Assembly: GCA_023230065.1 (NCBI GenBank)
Contig: JALNYB010000013.1
Span: 1 to 21,600, forward strand
From: Candidatus Methanomethylophilaceae archaeon
GTDB lineage: Archaea; Thermoplasmatota; Thermoplasmata; Methanomassiliicoccales; Methanomethylophilaceae
Direction: 5' to 3'
DNA length: 21,600 nt
Of this stretch, positions 14,942-21,600 are shown piece by piece (position 1 is the stretch's first letter; each line of letters begins with the position of its first letter). The notes below the pieces were generated by a model. That model saw only the letters and a list, made by a program, of their open reading frames with translations. It searched no databases and was not told the origin of the DNA. The position numbers and the translations under genes were made by a program.

Positions 14942-15304
14942 TCATTTCATCTTAGAAGCCAGTTGAGCCGCCTTCAATGAGCGACTGATCGAATCTTGTT
15001 CAGATTCGGTAGAAACGATCCTATCTAGGACACATTTCCTGACAAACTCCTCGGTGGTGAAACAAATCCCATCCTGTTTCAGATTCTCTAGAGTTGCCAA
15101 CTGGACATCATTAAGGTGAACGAAGAGTCCTCCTTCGTTTCCCGCATCGGACATATCCGCCTTTTGAGCCTCAATGTATCCGTTTATAGCATCGCGAATG
15201 AAGTCTGAACGATTTCCAATGTCATTTTCAGCCATGTAGTCTTCCATTTTCTGGATTTCCAATGGTCCCATCCTAATCGTGACTTTGGTTCCTTCTTCGG
15301 CCAT
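14942..15304 (-). CDS. Tandem ribbon-helix-helix transcription regulator, CdrS-like context
   Basis: Predicted DNA-binding protein of 120 residues. The N-terminal ribbon-helix-helix is clear: strand TKVTIRMGP (5-13), helix LEIQKMEDYMAEN, turn, helix SDFIRDAINGYIEAQ (to ~46). After a Gly/Ala-rich linker the pattern recurs less strongly: GGLFVHLND, VQLATLENLKQDG, then TTEEFVRKCVLDRIV (~57-97). A single chain may therefore hold two RHH units. GAGGAT lies just ahead of the ATG. Position upstream of an FtsZ-family gene recalls the cdrS-ftsZ2 pair of haloarchaea, where the RHH protein controls cell-division genes. Here the regulator probably controls itself and the FtsZ-like gene; that is inferred from the flanking TGTCnGACA sites. 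Confidence 0.85.
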   Translation of the reverse strand: MAEEGTKVTIRMGPLEIQKMEDYMAENDIGNRSDFIRDAINGYIEAQKADMSDAGNEGGLFVHLNDVQLATLENLKQDGICFTTEEFVRKCVLDRIVSTESEQDSISRSLKAAQLASKMK

Positions 15305-15364
15305 ACTTCATCCTCAGCGATACAGAGTCCCATCCCTTCTCGCCAATAACTATCACGACTTACG

Positions 15365-15374
15365 TATATTTAAA
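15365..15374 (-). promoter_or_regulatory. TATA box of the RHH gene
   Basis: TTTAAATATA on the minus strand matches the archaeal consensus TTTAWATA exactly in its first eight bases. The predicted transcription start is near 15344, about 40 nt before the ATG. Confidence 0.65.
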
Positions 15375-15376
15375 AA

Positions 15377-15416
15377 TGTCGGACAACGTCATACAAATTA
15401 TGATATTTGTCTTACA
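15377..15416. promoter_or_regulatory. Candidate operator array upstream of the RHH promoter
   Basis: TGTCGGACA (15377-15385) is a perfect TGTCnGACA palindrome directly beside the RHH TATA box. Imperfect copies follow at 15387-15395 (CGTCATACA) and 15408-15416 (TGTCTTACA), with start spacings of 10 and 21 bp, close to whole helical turns. The same palindrome occurs twice upstream of the FtsZ-like gene. The assignment as RHH binding sites is inference. Confidence 0.4.
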
Positions 15417-15486
15417 GAAATATTCTTGACCATTTTCATAAAATCAAGACATAAATCTGCATCTGATATACTGATCTATCCGAATA

Positions 15487-15494
15487 TTATATAT
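15487..15494 (+). promoter_or_regulatory. Candidate TATA box of leuS
   Basis: TTATATAT is followed by A-rich sequence and would start transcription near 15515, about 25 nt ahead of the leuS ATG. The box is one of several AT-rich options in 15484-15499. Confidence 0.5.
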
Positions 15495-15539
15495 TAAAAG
15501 GTTTCATTCACGCGAGTATAGTGATGTAAGGGACCTCAA

Positions 15540-18416
15540 ATGGCATACGATTACAGTGAGATGGAGAAAAAATGGCAGACAAAATGGTCTGACAATGAGC
15601 TCAACATAGCAAACAGAGATGATAGCAAACCTAAATTCATGTTGATATTTGCATATCCCGGAGTTACAGGATACCTTCATGTCGGACACCTCAGAGGATA
15701 TACCTATACTGATGCCATCGGAAGATACAAGCGCATGACTGGATACAATGTCCTATTTCCTGTAGGTACCCATGCAACAGGCAATGGCGCCATCAGTCTG
15801 GCCTCCAGAGTTTCAAACAAAGATGAAGATCTAATTGATTATCTTATAAGGAATGGATGTCCTGAAGACAAATTAGAACAGCTCAAAGATCCCATGGGCG
15901 TTGTCAACTTTTTCAATGACGTTTATGTGAATGATTATTGGAAAAAATTCGGATTCCTGGCAGACTGGAGAAGATTTACTTGCACATTATTCCCTGATTA
16001 TGGGAAATTTATTCAATGGCAATTCAAAAAACTCAAAGATGCTAACCTACTTTTTCAAAAACCGTACTTCGCACCCGCATGTCCAAACTGCGGACCTGTG
16101 GCCGTAGATGCATCTGAAACAGATATATCTAAAGGTGGAAACGCAGAAACACAGGAATACACACTTCTTAAATTCAAATGCAAAGACAAATACCTTGTCG
16201 CCGCAACACTAAGGCCTGAGACCGTTTACGGCCAGGTATGTTTCTGGGTAAATCCAGAGGTAGAATACAAAGAAATAAAGAAAGGAGAAGAAACTTGGAT
16301 CGTATCGTCTCAAGCGGCTGAAAAACTCAAACTCCAGATGAATAACATCGAAATCGTTGGCACTATTCTAGGACATGATATGATAGGATGGATGTGCGAA
16401 GCACCTATGATACACCGTGATATTCCAGTGTTCCCCGCGGCATTCTGCAATCCAGCTGTAGGTACAGGACTTGTAACATCTGTTCCTTCCGACGCTCCCG
16501 ATGACTGGATCTCACTCGAAGCCGTAAAAAAAGATCCAAAGATGATCTCAGAATACGGATTATCTCAAGAACTTATTGATTCTGTGGTCCCAATATCAAT
16601 CATATCGATATCTGGATATGGAGATTTCCCTGCAAAAGATATGATCGACAAATTCAGCATAAAAGAACCCGGAGATCCAAAACTTGTAGATGCTAAAAAA
16701 CAAGTCTACAAAGATGGATACCACATGGGTAAGATGAAGGACACCTGCGGAAAATTCGCAGGAATGCGCGTTGAGGAAGCCAAGGACAAAATGAAGGATG
16801 CTATGATCGCAGCGGGAGAAGCAGAAGTATTCCACGATCTTACCGAAGAAGTGGTCTGCAGATGCGGACAACCTGTTCATATCAAAAAGATCGACGATCA
16901 ATGGTTCATAAATTACGGCGATCAAGAACTCACAGATAAAACTAGCGAACACTGTAAAACGATGGACATCAATCCTACCGAATACTATGAAAATATTCAC
17001 GGCGTACTCAACTGGTTCAGGGAGAGAGCATGTGTCAGACAAGGTAACTGGTTAGGTACCAAGTTTCCGTTCGACAACAAATGGATCATCGAAGCCATCT
17101 CAGATTCCACACTATATCCTCTCTATTACACAATATCACTATATGCTAACGAAGGTCAGATCAAACCTGATAACATGACCGAGGACTTCTTTGATTATGT
17201 CGTACTCGAAAAAGGACAACTGTCCGACATTTCTGAGAAGACAGGAATCAACGAAGAACTTCTAGAGAAAATCCGCAAAGATGTACAGTATTGGTATCCA
17301 TTGGATATCAATCTCGGCGGAAAAGAACACATGACCGTCCACTTCCCGGTATTCCTTATGAACCATCAGGCCATCCTTCCAGAGAAAATGCAGCCTCGTG
17401 GTATCTTGGTCAATTGGTATATTACCGGTAAGAAGAGCAAGATCTCCAAATCCAAAGGAGGAGCTCAGCCGATACCTGGAGCAGCACAGAAATTTGGTGT
17501 AGATGCGATGAGATTATACTATGCCCATGTAGCCTCCATGTTCGTTGATGTCGAATGGGATGAGGACATAGTCATGACATACCGTCAGAGACTCGACAGG
17601 ATCATTGGAACTGTAGAAGACCTCATAACATCGGAATCAGACATTCCGAAATCAGATATCGATGACTGGCTCATGTCGAGATTCAATACACATATCACAG
17701 AGATCCGTACAGCCATGGAAAAATATGACCTCAGAGCCACTGCGACCGTCACATACTATGAAATGTTGAATGACATAAGATGGTACAACAGACGTGGCGG
17801 AAAGAATAAAGAAACCCTCAATAACGCACTCAGAATATGGATCCAATGCATGATGCCTGTTACACCTCATGTTGCAGAAGAACTCTGGAATAAAGCAGGG
17901 TTTGAAAATTTTGTCTCTGCATCTCAATTACCGGATGCAGATGTCATCTCCTCATCCGCAGAATACGGAGAGGAACTTATCAGAGAAGTAATGGCAGATG
18001 TCGCACAGATCGAGAAAGTAGCGAATGTGAACGCCGAGAAGATCGTCCTTTACACCTCGGCAGCATGGAAAGTTAATGTCATGAAATTTGCTCTCGAAAT
18101 GAAAGAAGAAAACAAACTTGATATTCCTTCTCTTACCAAGAGGTGCATGTCCGACGAGAACATGAGAAAAAACGGAAAAGCTGTATCAGAATTTGCGAAA
18201 AAGATCGCTACAGAATTTTCGAGATCCTCTATAGAAGAGAAAAGACCCATTGTTGATCTGGATGAGACGGCTCTTCTGAGATCTGCAGAAGAATTCCTTT
18301 CATCTGAACTTGGAACACCCGTGAAAGTGTACTCTGCAGACGAGAGTGATCTATACGACCCTCAGAACAAAGCGAAGATCGCTATACCAGGAAGGCCTGC
18401 CATTCTTCTTGAATAA
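15540..18416 (+). CDS. leuS: Leucyl-tRNA synthetase, archaeal type
   Basis: Class I aminoacyl-tRNA synthetase charging tRNA-Leu in the cytoplasm. Its 958 residues are the archaeal/eukaryal length. The HIGH-type signature is HVGH (47-50, after AYPGVTGYL), and the KMSKS-type loop is KISKS (634-638). Between them lies the CP1 editing insertion, with TLRPETVYGQ and the GTGLVTSVPSDAPDDW segment that hydrolyses mischarged tRNA. The C-terminal third is the helical anticodon-binding region and an archaeal tail ending in PGRPAILLE. A weak GGGACC precedes the ATG at 15540; the N-terminus fits homologues. The gene is divergent from the RHH regulator and converges on ubiX with only 15 bp between stop codons. 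Its substrate tRNA-Leu(UAG) is encoded about 4.3 kb upstream. Confidence 0.97.
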   Translation: MAYDYSEMEKKWQTKWSDNELNIANRDDSKPKFMLIFAYPGVTGYLHVGHLRGYTYTDAIGRYKRMTGYNVLFPVGTHATGNGAISLASRVSNKDEDLIDYLIRNGCPEDKLEQLKDPMGVVNFFNDVYVNDYWKKFGFLADWRRFTCTLFPDYGKFIQWQFKKLKDANLLFQKPYFAPACPNCGPVAVDASETDISKGGNAETQEYTLLKFKCKDKYLVAATLRPETVYGQVCFWVNPEVEYKEIKKGEETWIVSSQAAEKLKLQMNNIEIVGTILGHDMIGWMCEAPMIHRDIPVFPAAFCNPAVGTGLVTSVPSDAPDDWISLEAVKKDPKMISEYGLSQELIDSVVPISIISISGYGDFPAKDMIDKFSIKEPGDPKLVDAKKQVYKDGYHMGKMKDTCGKFAGMRVEEAKDKMKDAMIAAGEAEVFHDLTEEVVCRCGQPVHIKKIDDQWFINYGDQELTDKTSEHCKTMDINPTEYYENIHGVLNWFRERACVRQGNWLGTKFPFDNKWIIEAISDSTLYPLYYTISLYANEGQIKPDNMTEDFFDYVVLEKGQLSDISEKTGINEELLEKIRKDVQYWYPLDINLGGKEHMTVHFPVFLMNHQAILPEKMQPRGILVNWYITGKKSKISKSKGGAQPIPGAAQKFGVDAMRLYYAHVASMFVDVEWDEDIVMTYRQRLDRIIGTVEDLITSESDIPKSDIDDWLMSRFNTHITEIRTAMEKYDLRATATVTYYEMLNDIRWYNRRGGKNKETLNNALRIWIQCMMPVTPHVAEELWNKAGFENFVSASQLPDADVISSSAEYGEELIREVMADVAQIEKVANVNAEKIVLYTSAAWKVNVMKFALEMKEENKLDIPSLTKRCMSDENMRKNGKAVSEFAKKIATEFSRSSIEEKRPIVDLDETALLRSAEEFLSSELGTPVKVYSADESDLYDPQNKAKIAIPGRPAILLE

Positions 18417-18431
18417 ACCTATTTCTAAAAC

Positions 18432-18977
18432 TCATTCTCCCCATTTTTTGAACAATGAGTGTTGGATACATGCCCTATCGAGACATCTTCCGACAATGAA
18501 ATTGACCATATCTTCAACGGACTTGGGGCCAGGATAGAATCCGGGGTTGGCATCCATTATGACGACTCCGCACCTAGCTAATTTCAATTCATTTTCTAGC
18601 ATTATCGCACTTTTGGGTGTCTCCCTTGGTACGATAATAAGTTTCCTTCCTTCTTTGATGCATACGGAAACAGCTCTGGATATCAAAGTATCTGCGATTC
18701 CGCATGCGAATTTAGCAACAGATGATTCACTGCATGGTGCAACGAACATGCAATCATAATCATAAGAACCCGAAGAGATCGAAGCAAAAAGATCCGTATC
18801 ACAATACACCTTATCCGCCAAAGCCTCCACTTGTTCGACTGTCATTCCAGTCTCTGTGGGTATTATGGCTTTCGCTGTTTCGGATATCACAAGTATCTTC
18901 TCTCCAGGTAATTCCTGGAGGAGCCGCACACCGTAGATAATTCCCGAAGCGCCGGATATTGCTACAACAGACCTCAT
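18432..18977 (-). CDS. ubiX: UbiX-type flavin prenyltransferase
   Basis: Flavoprotein that attaches a dimethylallyl group to FMN, making the prenylated FMN cofactor needed by UbiD-type decarboxylases. The 181 residues match the family. The N-terminal flavin-binding motif is VVAISGASGIIYGVRLLQEL (4-23). Further marks are APCSESSVAKFACGIADTLISRA (about 80-102), the conserved GIAD/SRA segment, and a basic stretch followed by VPRETPKS (about 116-123) that binds the prenyl phosphate. No lyase partner (UbiD) is in the window. The ATG is 4 nt beyond the fttA stop codon, so the gene is probably co-transcribed with fttA. Its 3' end faces leuS. Confidence 0.93.
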   Translation of the reverse strand: MRSVVAISGASGIIYGVRLLQELPGEKILVISETAKAIIPTETGMTVEQVEALADKVYCDTDLFASISSGSYDYDCMFVAPCSESSVAKFACGIADTLISRAVSVCIKEGRKLIIVPRETPKSAIMLENELKLARCGVVIMDANPGFYPGPKSVEDMVNFIVGRCLDRACIQHSLFKKWGE

Positions 18978-18981
18978 TTTA

Positions 18982-20886
18982 TCATCTCAATCTTATGGTC
19001 TCAAGATTCAAAGGCGCTTTTGTCTCTATATTGAACTTCTTATAGATCGAAGAGGCTAGATCTGTACATTTCCTATCTTCACCATGACCGATGATGATCT
19101 TATCGGGTCTTGGCTCCAATGAAGATATGTACTTCATAAGCTGCCTTCTGTCCGAATGTCCAGAGAATCCATCAACTGTAACACGGTTCATCCTGATATT
19201 GACATCTATTTGCTTTCCTCTGTTATTGAAAGAAATATCTGTACGTCCTCTTTGGATTGTACGTCCGATACTTCCCTCGGACTGATATCCTACGAATAGT
19301 AGCGAATTCTTCTCGTCATCGGCCCATTCTCTGAAATATTCGAGGACCGGCCCTCCTGACATCATACCGCTTGTTGCCAATACGATACATGCATCAGGAG
19401 AATGACAGATCTCTTCTCTCATCGCAGATGTCTCCACACGATGGAAGATAGATGATAGGAAAGGATTCTCATTCTGTTGGAATATCTGTGTCCTCAACTG
19501 ACTATTGAGATATTCGGGATATGCTGTGTGAATTGCGGTTGCTTCCCAGATCATACCATCCAAATAAACAGGCACTGGCGGAATCTGTCCGGTACGCATG
19601 AGTTCTTCAATGACAAGCATGACCTCCTGTGACCTTCCTACTGCGAATACCGGGATCAACACCTTTCCATTGTGGTTCATTGCTTCTACCAAGAGAGCCT
19701 TCATCTCTTCAGAAGCGTCTGTCCTGGATGGCTGAATATCATTATGTCCGCCATATGTAGACTCGATGACGAGTGTCTCCAATCTGGGGAACCTGTTGTT
19801 GGCCGGATTGAAAAGCCAGGTCTTCTCGAACTTAGTATCTCCTGTAAACGCAACATTGTGCAGTCCGTCTCCAATATGGAAATGGGCAATAGAAGAACCA
19901 AGAATGTGTCCTGCATTATGAAGTGTGAGTCTGATATCGGGTGCAATATCTGTAGTCTCATTATATTTCAGCGGAATTGTGTGTAACATTTCCTTTCTCA
20001 CATGCTGTGCTTCATATGGAACCTTCTTAGATTCACCGAATCCCAATTTGATATTATCCAACTGAAGCAGTGCCATAAGATCTCTGGTCGGAGGAGTACA
20101 ATAAACTGGACCCTCGTAACCATATTTGAAAAGTGCAGGAAGTGTTCCGCAATGGTCCAAATGAGCATGTGTAATAACAACCGCATCCAACTCGCTGAGA
20201 GGTTGGGCCTCCGGAATACCGAAATACGGTGTCGCATCACTGTTTGGATCTAATCCGCAGTCGATAAGAACTTTACTTTCCCTTGTTGTTAGGAGAGTAG
20301 CAGATCTTCCGACCTGCCGGAATCCTCCCATCGTGGTCATCCTGACCCATTGTTCTCCTTCGAGTACAGATCTGGCAAGTCTCCTTGCCACATGTTCTAA
20401 CATAGCCTGTCTCTCATCCTGATTGGCACGAAGGTATCCTCTGACATCAGAAACAGTCTTCGAAGGTATCGGAGGTGCACGGATGACCTTTACATTCCAT
20501 CCGGATTCTTTTTTGATCTCGGAAAGAAGCTGACCTTCTTTTCCTACAACCTCGTTCGGATTTATAGCTTCGATAATGGCCTCTCCTGTCTCAGGGACGA
20601 AATTAATATCGAATAATTGAGCCGATTCAGGAATCATTGCGCGTATCTTAGCGTCAACTATGGAAGAATCTTCCAATCCTTTCGGATCAGGCCTTATATC
20701 TACTCTTCTTCTGAGTCCCTGCGCCAAGTTCCTGGCGATACTGTCATCTCCACTGAACTTATCGTACTCGTTTGTATATATCGCAATGATCGGGCCTTCA
20801 AATTCGATCGAAGAAATGTTCATATCTGATGGAACAAGTTTCTTGACCTCTTCTCTAAGACTCTCAAATAGTCTATCTGGGTTCAT
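18982..20886 (-). CDS. fttA: KH/beta-CASP ribonuclease aCPSF1, transcription termination factor FttA
   Basis: Archaeal homologue of the CPSF73 nuclease. In archaea, aCPSF1/FttA cuts nascent RNA at U-rich sites and ends transcription. The 634 residues fit the conserved archaeal length. The N-terminal KH-like region (1-150) contains the GKEG loop (115-118). A metallo-beta-lactamase domain starts near 185 with the zinc-binding HAHLDH (240-245). Further on are GHILGSS, GDTKFE and the beta-CASP part with ESTYGGHND, ATSGMMSGGPV, GFSGHSDRRQL and IIGHGEDRK, which supply the remaining metal ligands. AGGAT lies shortly before the ATG at 20886. It sits between psmB and ubiX on the same strand. Confidence 0.96.
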   Translation of the reverse strand: MNPDRLFESLREEVKKLVPSDMNISSIEFEGPIIAIYTNEYDKFSGDDSIARNLAQGLRRRVDIRPDPKGLEDSSIVDAKIRAMIPESAQLFDINFVPETGEAIIEAINPNEVVGKEGQLLSEIKKESGWNVKVIRAPPIPSKTVSDVRGYLRANQDERQAMLEHVARRLARSVLEGEQWVRMTTMGGFRQVGRSATLLTTRESKVLIDCGLDPNSDATPYFGIPEAQPLSELDAVVITHAHLDHCGTLPALFKYGYEGPVYCTPPTRDLMALLQLDNIKLGFGESKKVPYEAQHVRKEMLHTIPLKYNETTDIAPDIRLTLHNAGHILGSSIAHFHIGDGLHNVAFTGDTKFEKTWLFNPANNRFPRLETLVIESTYGGHNDIQPSRTDASEEMKALLVEAMNHNGKVLIPVFAVGRSQEVMLVIEELMRTGQIPPVPVYLDGMIWEATAIHTAYPEYLNSQLRTQIFQQNENPFLSSIFHRVETSAMREEICHSPDACIVLATSGMMSGGPVLEYFREWADDEKNSLLFVGYQSEGSIGRTIQRGRTDISFNNRGKQIDVNIRMNRVTVDGFSGHSDRRQLMKYISSLEPRPDKIIIGHGEDRKCTDLASSIYKKFNIETKAPLNLETIRLR

Positions 20887-20946
20887 ATGAAATCCTGCTA
20901 AATTTATAAAACAGTTTAAAAAAGTTTAAAAAAGTGTTGAAAGGAT
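20887..20946 (-). promoter_or_regulatory. U-rich psmB end / fttA promoter spacer with a 10-bp tandem repeat
   Basis: The 60-bp spacer contains AGTTTAAAAA twice in tandem (20913-20922 and 20923-20932). In the direction of transcription this gives repeated T6-AAA tracts right after the psmB stop codon, a typical archaeal U-rich termination signal. TTTAAA and TTTATAAATT elements in the same stretch could be the fttA TATA box, but the latter is only about 19 bp from the ATG. Both functions seem to share the spacer. Confidence 0.5.
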
Positions 20947-21585
20947 TCAATTTGGATATTTGAATCCCAATTCAGCACAGCGGACTTTAATCTGATCCTG
21001 AGGAATAGATTCGTATCCCTTTGATCCGATAAACGAGATTAGCATACCGTCTCCGGTGCAGTTATCTCTTCTCCTTGCGGAGTTCAATGCTGTTATAGCA
21101 ACATCGATAGCATCTTTTTTGGTCATATCGGTCTTGTAGTAAGCCTCAAGTGCACCATAAGCAAAGACAGACCCGGATCCTATCGACATGTAATTATCCT
21201 CGATATATCCTCCTGCTCCGTCGATACTGAAAACATGACCGCCTGTTGCATCATATCCTCCGACGATAAGCCCGAGGTAGAATCCTTGACGGATGACGGA
21301 TGCCACGAGCGTAGCTGCGGCATTTACGGACATCTGTGAACCTCTCTTCATGCAATAGATCGAAATTTCACTCTGCATGTACCTTACCATGAGCTGTGCA
21401 TCCCCGACGGATCCCGCAATTGTCATACCGAGATTATCTGAAAGCTGGTAGACTTTCTGCACATTGCTATTGGCAATAAGGTTACCCATTGTTGCTCTCT
21501 GATCCGATGCCAAAATGATACCGTCTTTGATTTTGAGCCCAATTGTGGTCGTACCTGTCTTGAGAGTATTGTCTTCACCAGCCAT
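20947..21585 (-). CDS. psmB: 20S proteasome beta subunit
   Basis: Catalytic subunit of the archaeal 20S proteasome, an N-terminal nucleophile hydrolase, 212 residues. A short propeptide of 11 residues (MAGEDNTLKTG) precedes the threonine that becomes the nucleophile (Thr12, mature Thr1) in GTTTIGLK. Counting from that Thr, Asp17 (in SDQRAT) and Lys33 (in VQKVY) fall exactly at the known catalytic positions. GMTIAGSVGDAQLMVRYM and the GSGSVFAYGALEAYY segment closely resemble the Thermoplasma beta subunit. The start at 21585 has a purine-rich GAAGGGAT ahead. The alpha subunit is not in the window. It is first of the leftward psmB-fttA-ubiX row visible here; only 15 bp of upstream sequence are available. 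Confidence 0.96.
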   Translation of the reverse strand: MAGEDNTLKTGTTTIGLKIKDGIILASDQRATMGNLIANSNVQKVYQLSDNLGMTIAGSVGDAQLMVRYMQSEISIYCMKRGSQMSVNAAATLVASVIRQGFYLGLIVGGYDATGGHVFSIDGAGGYIEDNYMSIGSGSVFAYGALEAYYKTDMTKKDAIDVAITALNSARRRDNCTGDGMLISFIGSKGYESIPQDQIKVRCAELGFKYPN

Positions 21586-21600
21586 GTTTTATCCCTTCGA

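Overview
The window reads as part of the chromosome of a hydrogen-dependent methylotrophic methanogen. The best guess is an AT-rich member of the Methanomassiliicoccales, within the wider Thermoplasma-related archaea. The reasons are a methanol methyltransferase pair (mtaC-mtaB), a RamA-type corrinoid activase, archaeal-type leucyl-tRNA synthetase, a proteasome beta subunit with a short propeptide, the KH/beta-CASP termination factor aCPSF1/FttA, and TATA boxes of the TTTAWATA kind. None of the 17 protein genes ends in TAG, which fits a lineage that reads UAG as pyrrolysine. The order-level assignment is inference, because no rRNA or mcr gene is present.

Layout. (1) 1-5630, methylotrophy: mtaC-mtaB run leftward and end at a UUCG-loop terminator. 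Divergent from them is a tightly coupled operon of a short COG0523 (CobW-type) GTPase, a histidine/cysteine-rich protein, and ramA. MtaB is a zinc enzyme and MtaC carries a cobalt corrinoid that RamA-type proteins reactivate, so the GTPase and His-rich protein are plausible metal-handling partners. (2) 5880-8780, a leftward ABC importer of the nitrate/sulfonate/taurine type (binding protein, permease, ATPase). Its binding protein appears circularly permuted. (3) 8854-10695, a translation-type ABC-F ATPase, followed by a gene-poor stretch and tRNA-Leu(UAG) with an encoded CCA. (4) 11497-13940, iorA-iorB, the indolepyruvate:ferredoxin oxidoreductase of aromatic amino acid breakdown, with the iorA ribosome-binding site inside a potential hairpin. 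(5) 14050-15420, a tandem ribbon-helix-helix regulator followed by a very short FtsZ-like protein, arranged like the euryarchaeal cdrS-ftsZ2 locus, with a large inverted repeat and TGTCnGACA palindromes around it. (6) 15540-21585, housekeeping genes: leuS rightward, then ubiX, fttA and psmB leftward.

The best candidates for undescribed biology are the permuted binding protein, the GTPase/His-rich/RamA module, and the FtsZ-like protein that lacks the T7 loop and C-terminal domain, with its candidate operators. No CRISPR array, insertion sequence, prophage or rRNA gene was seen.
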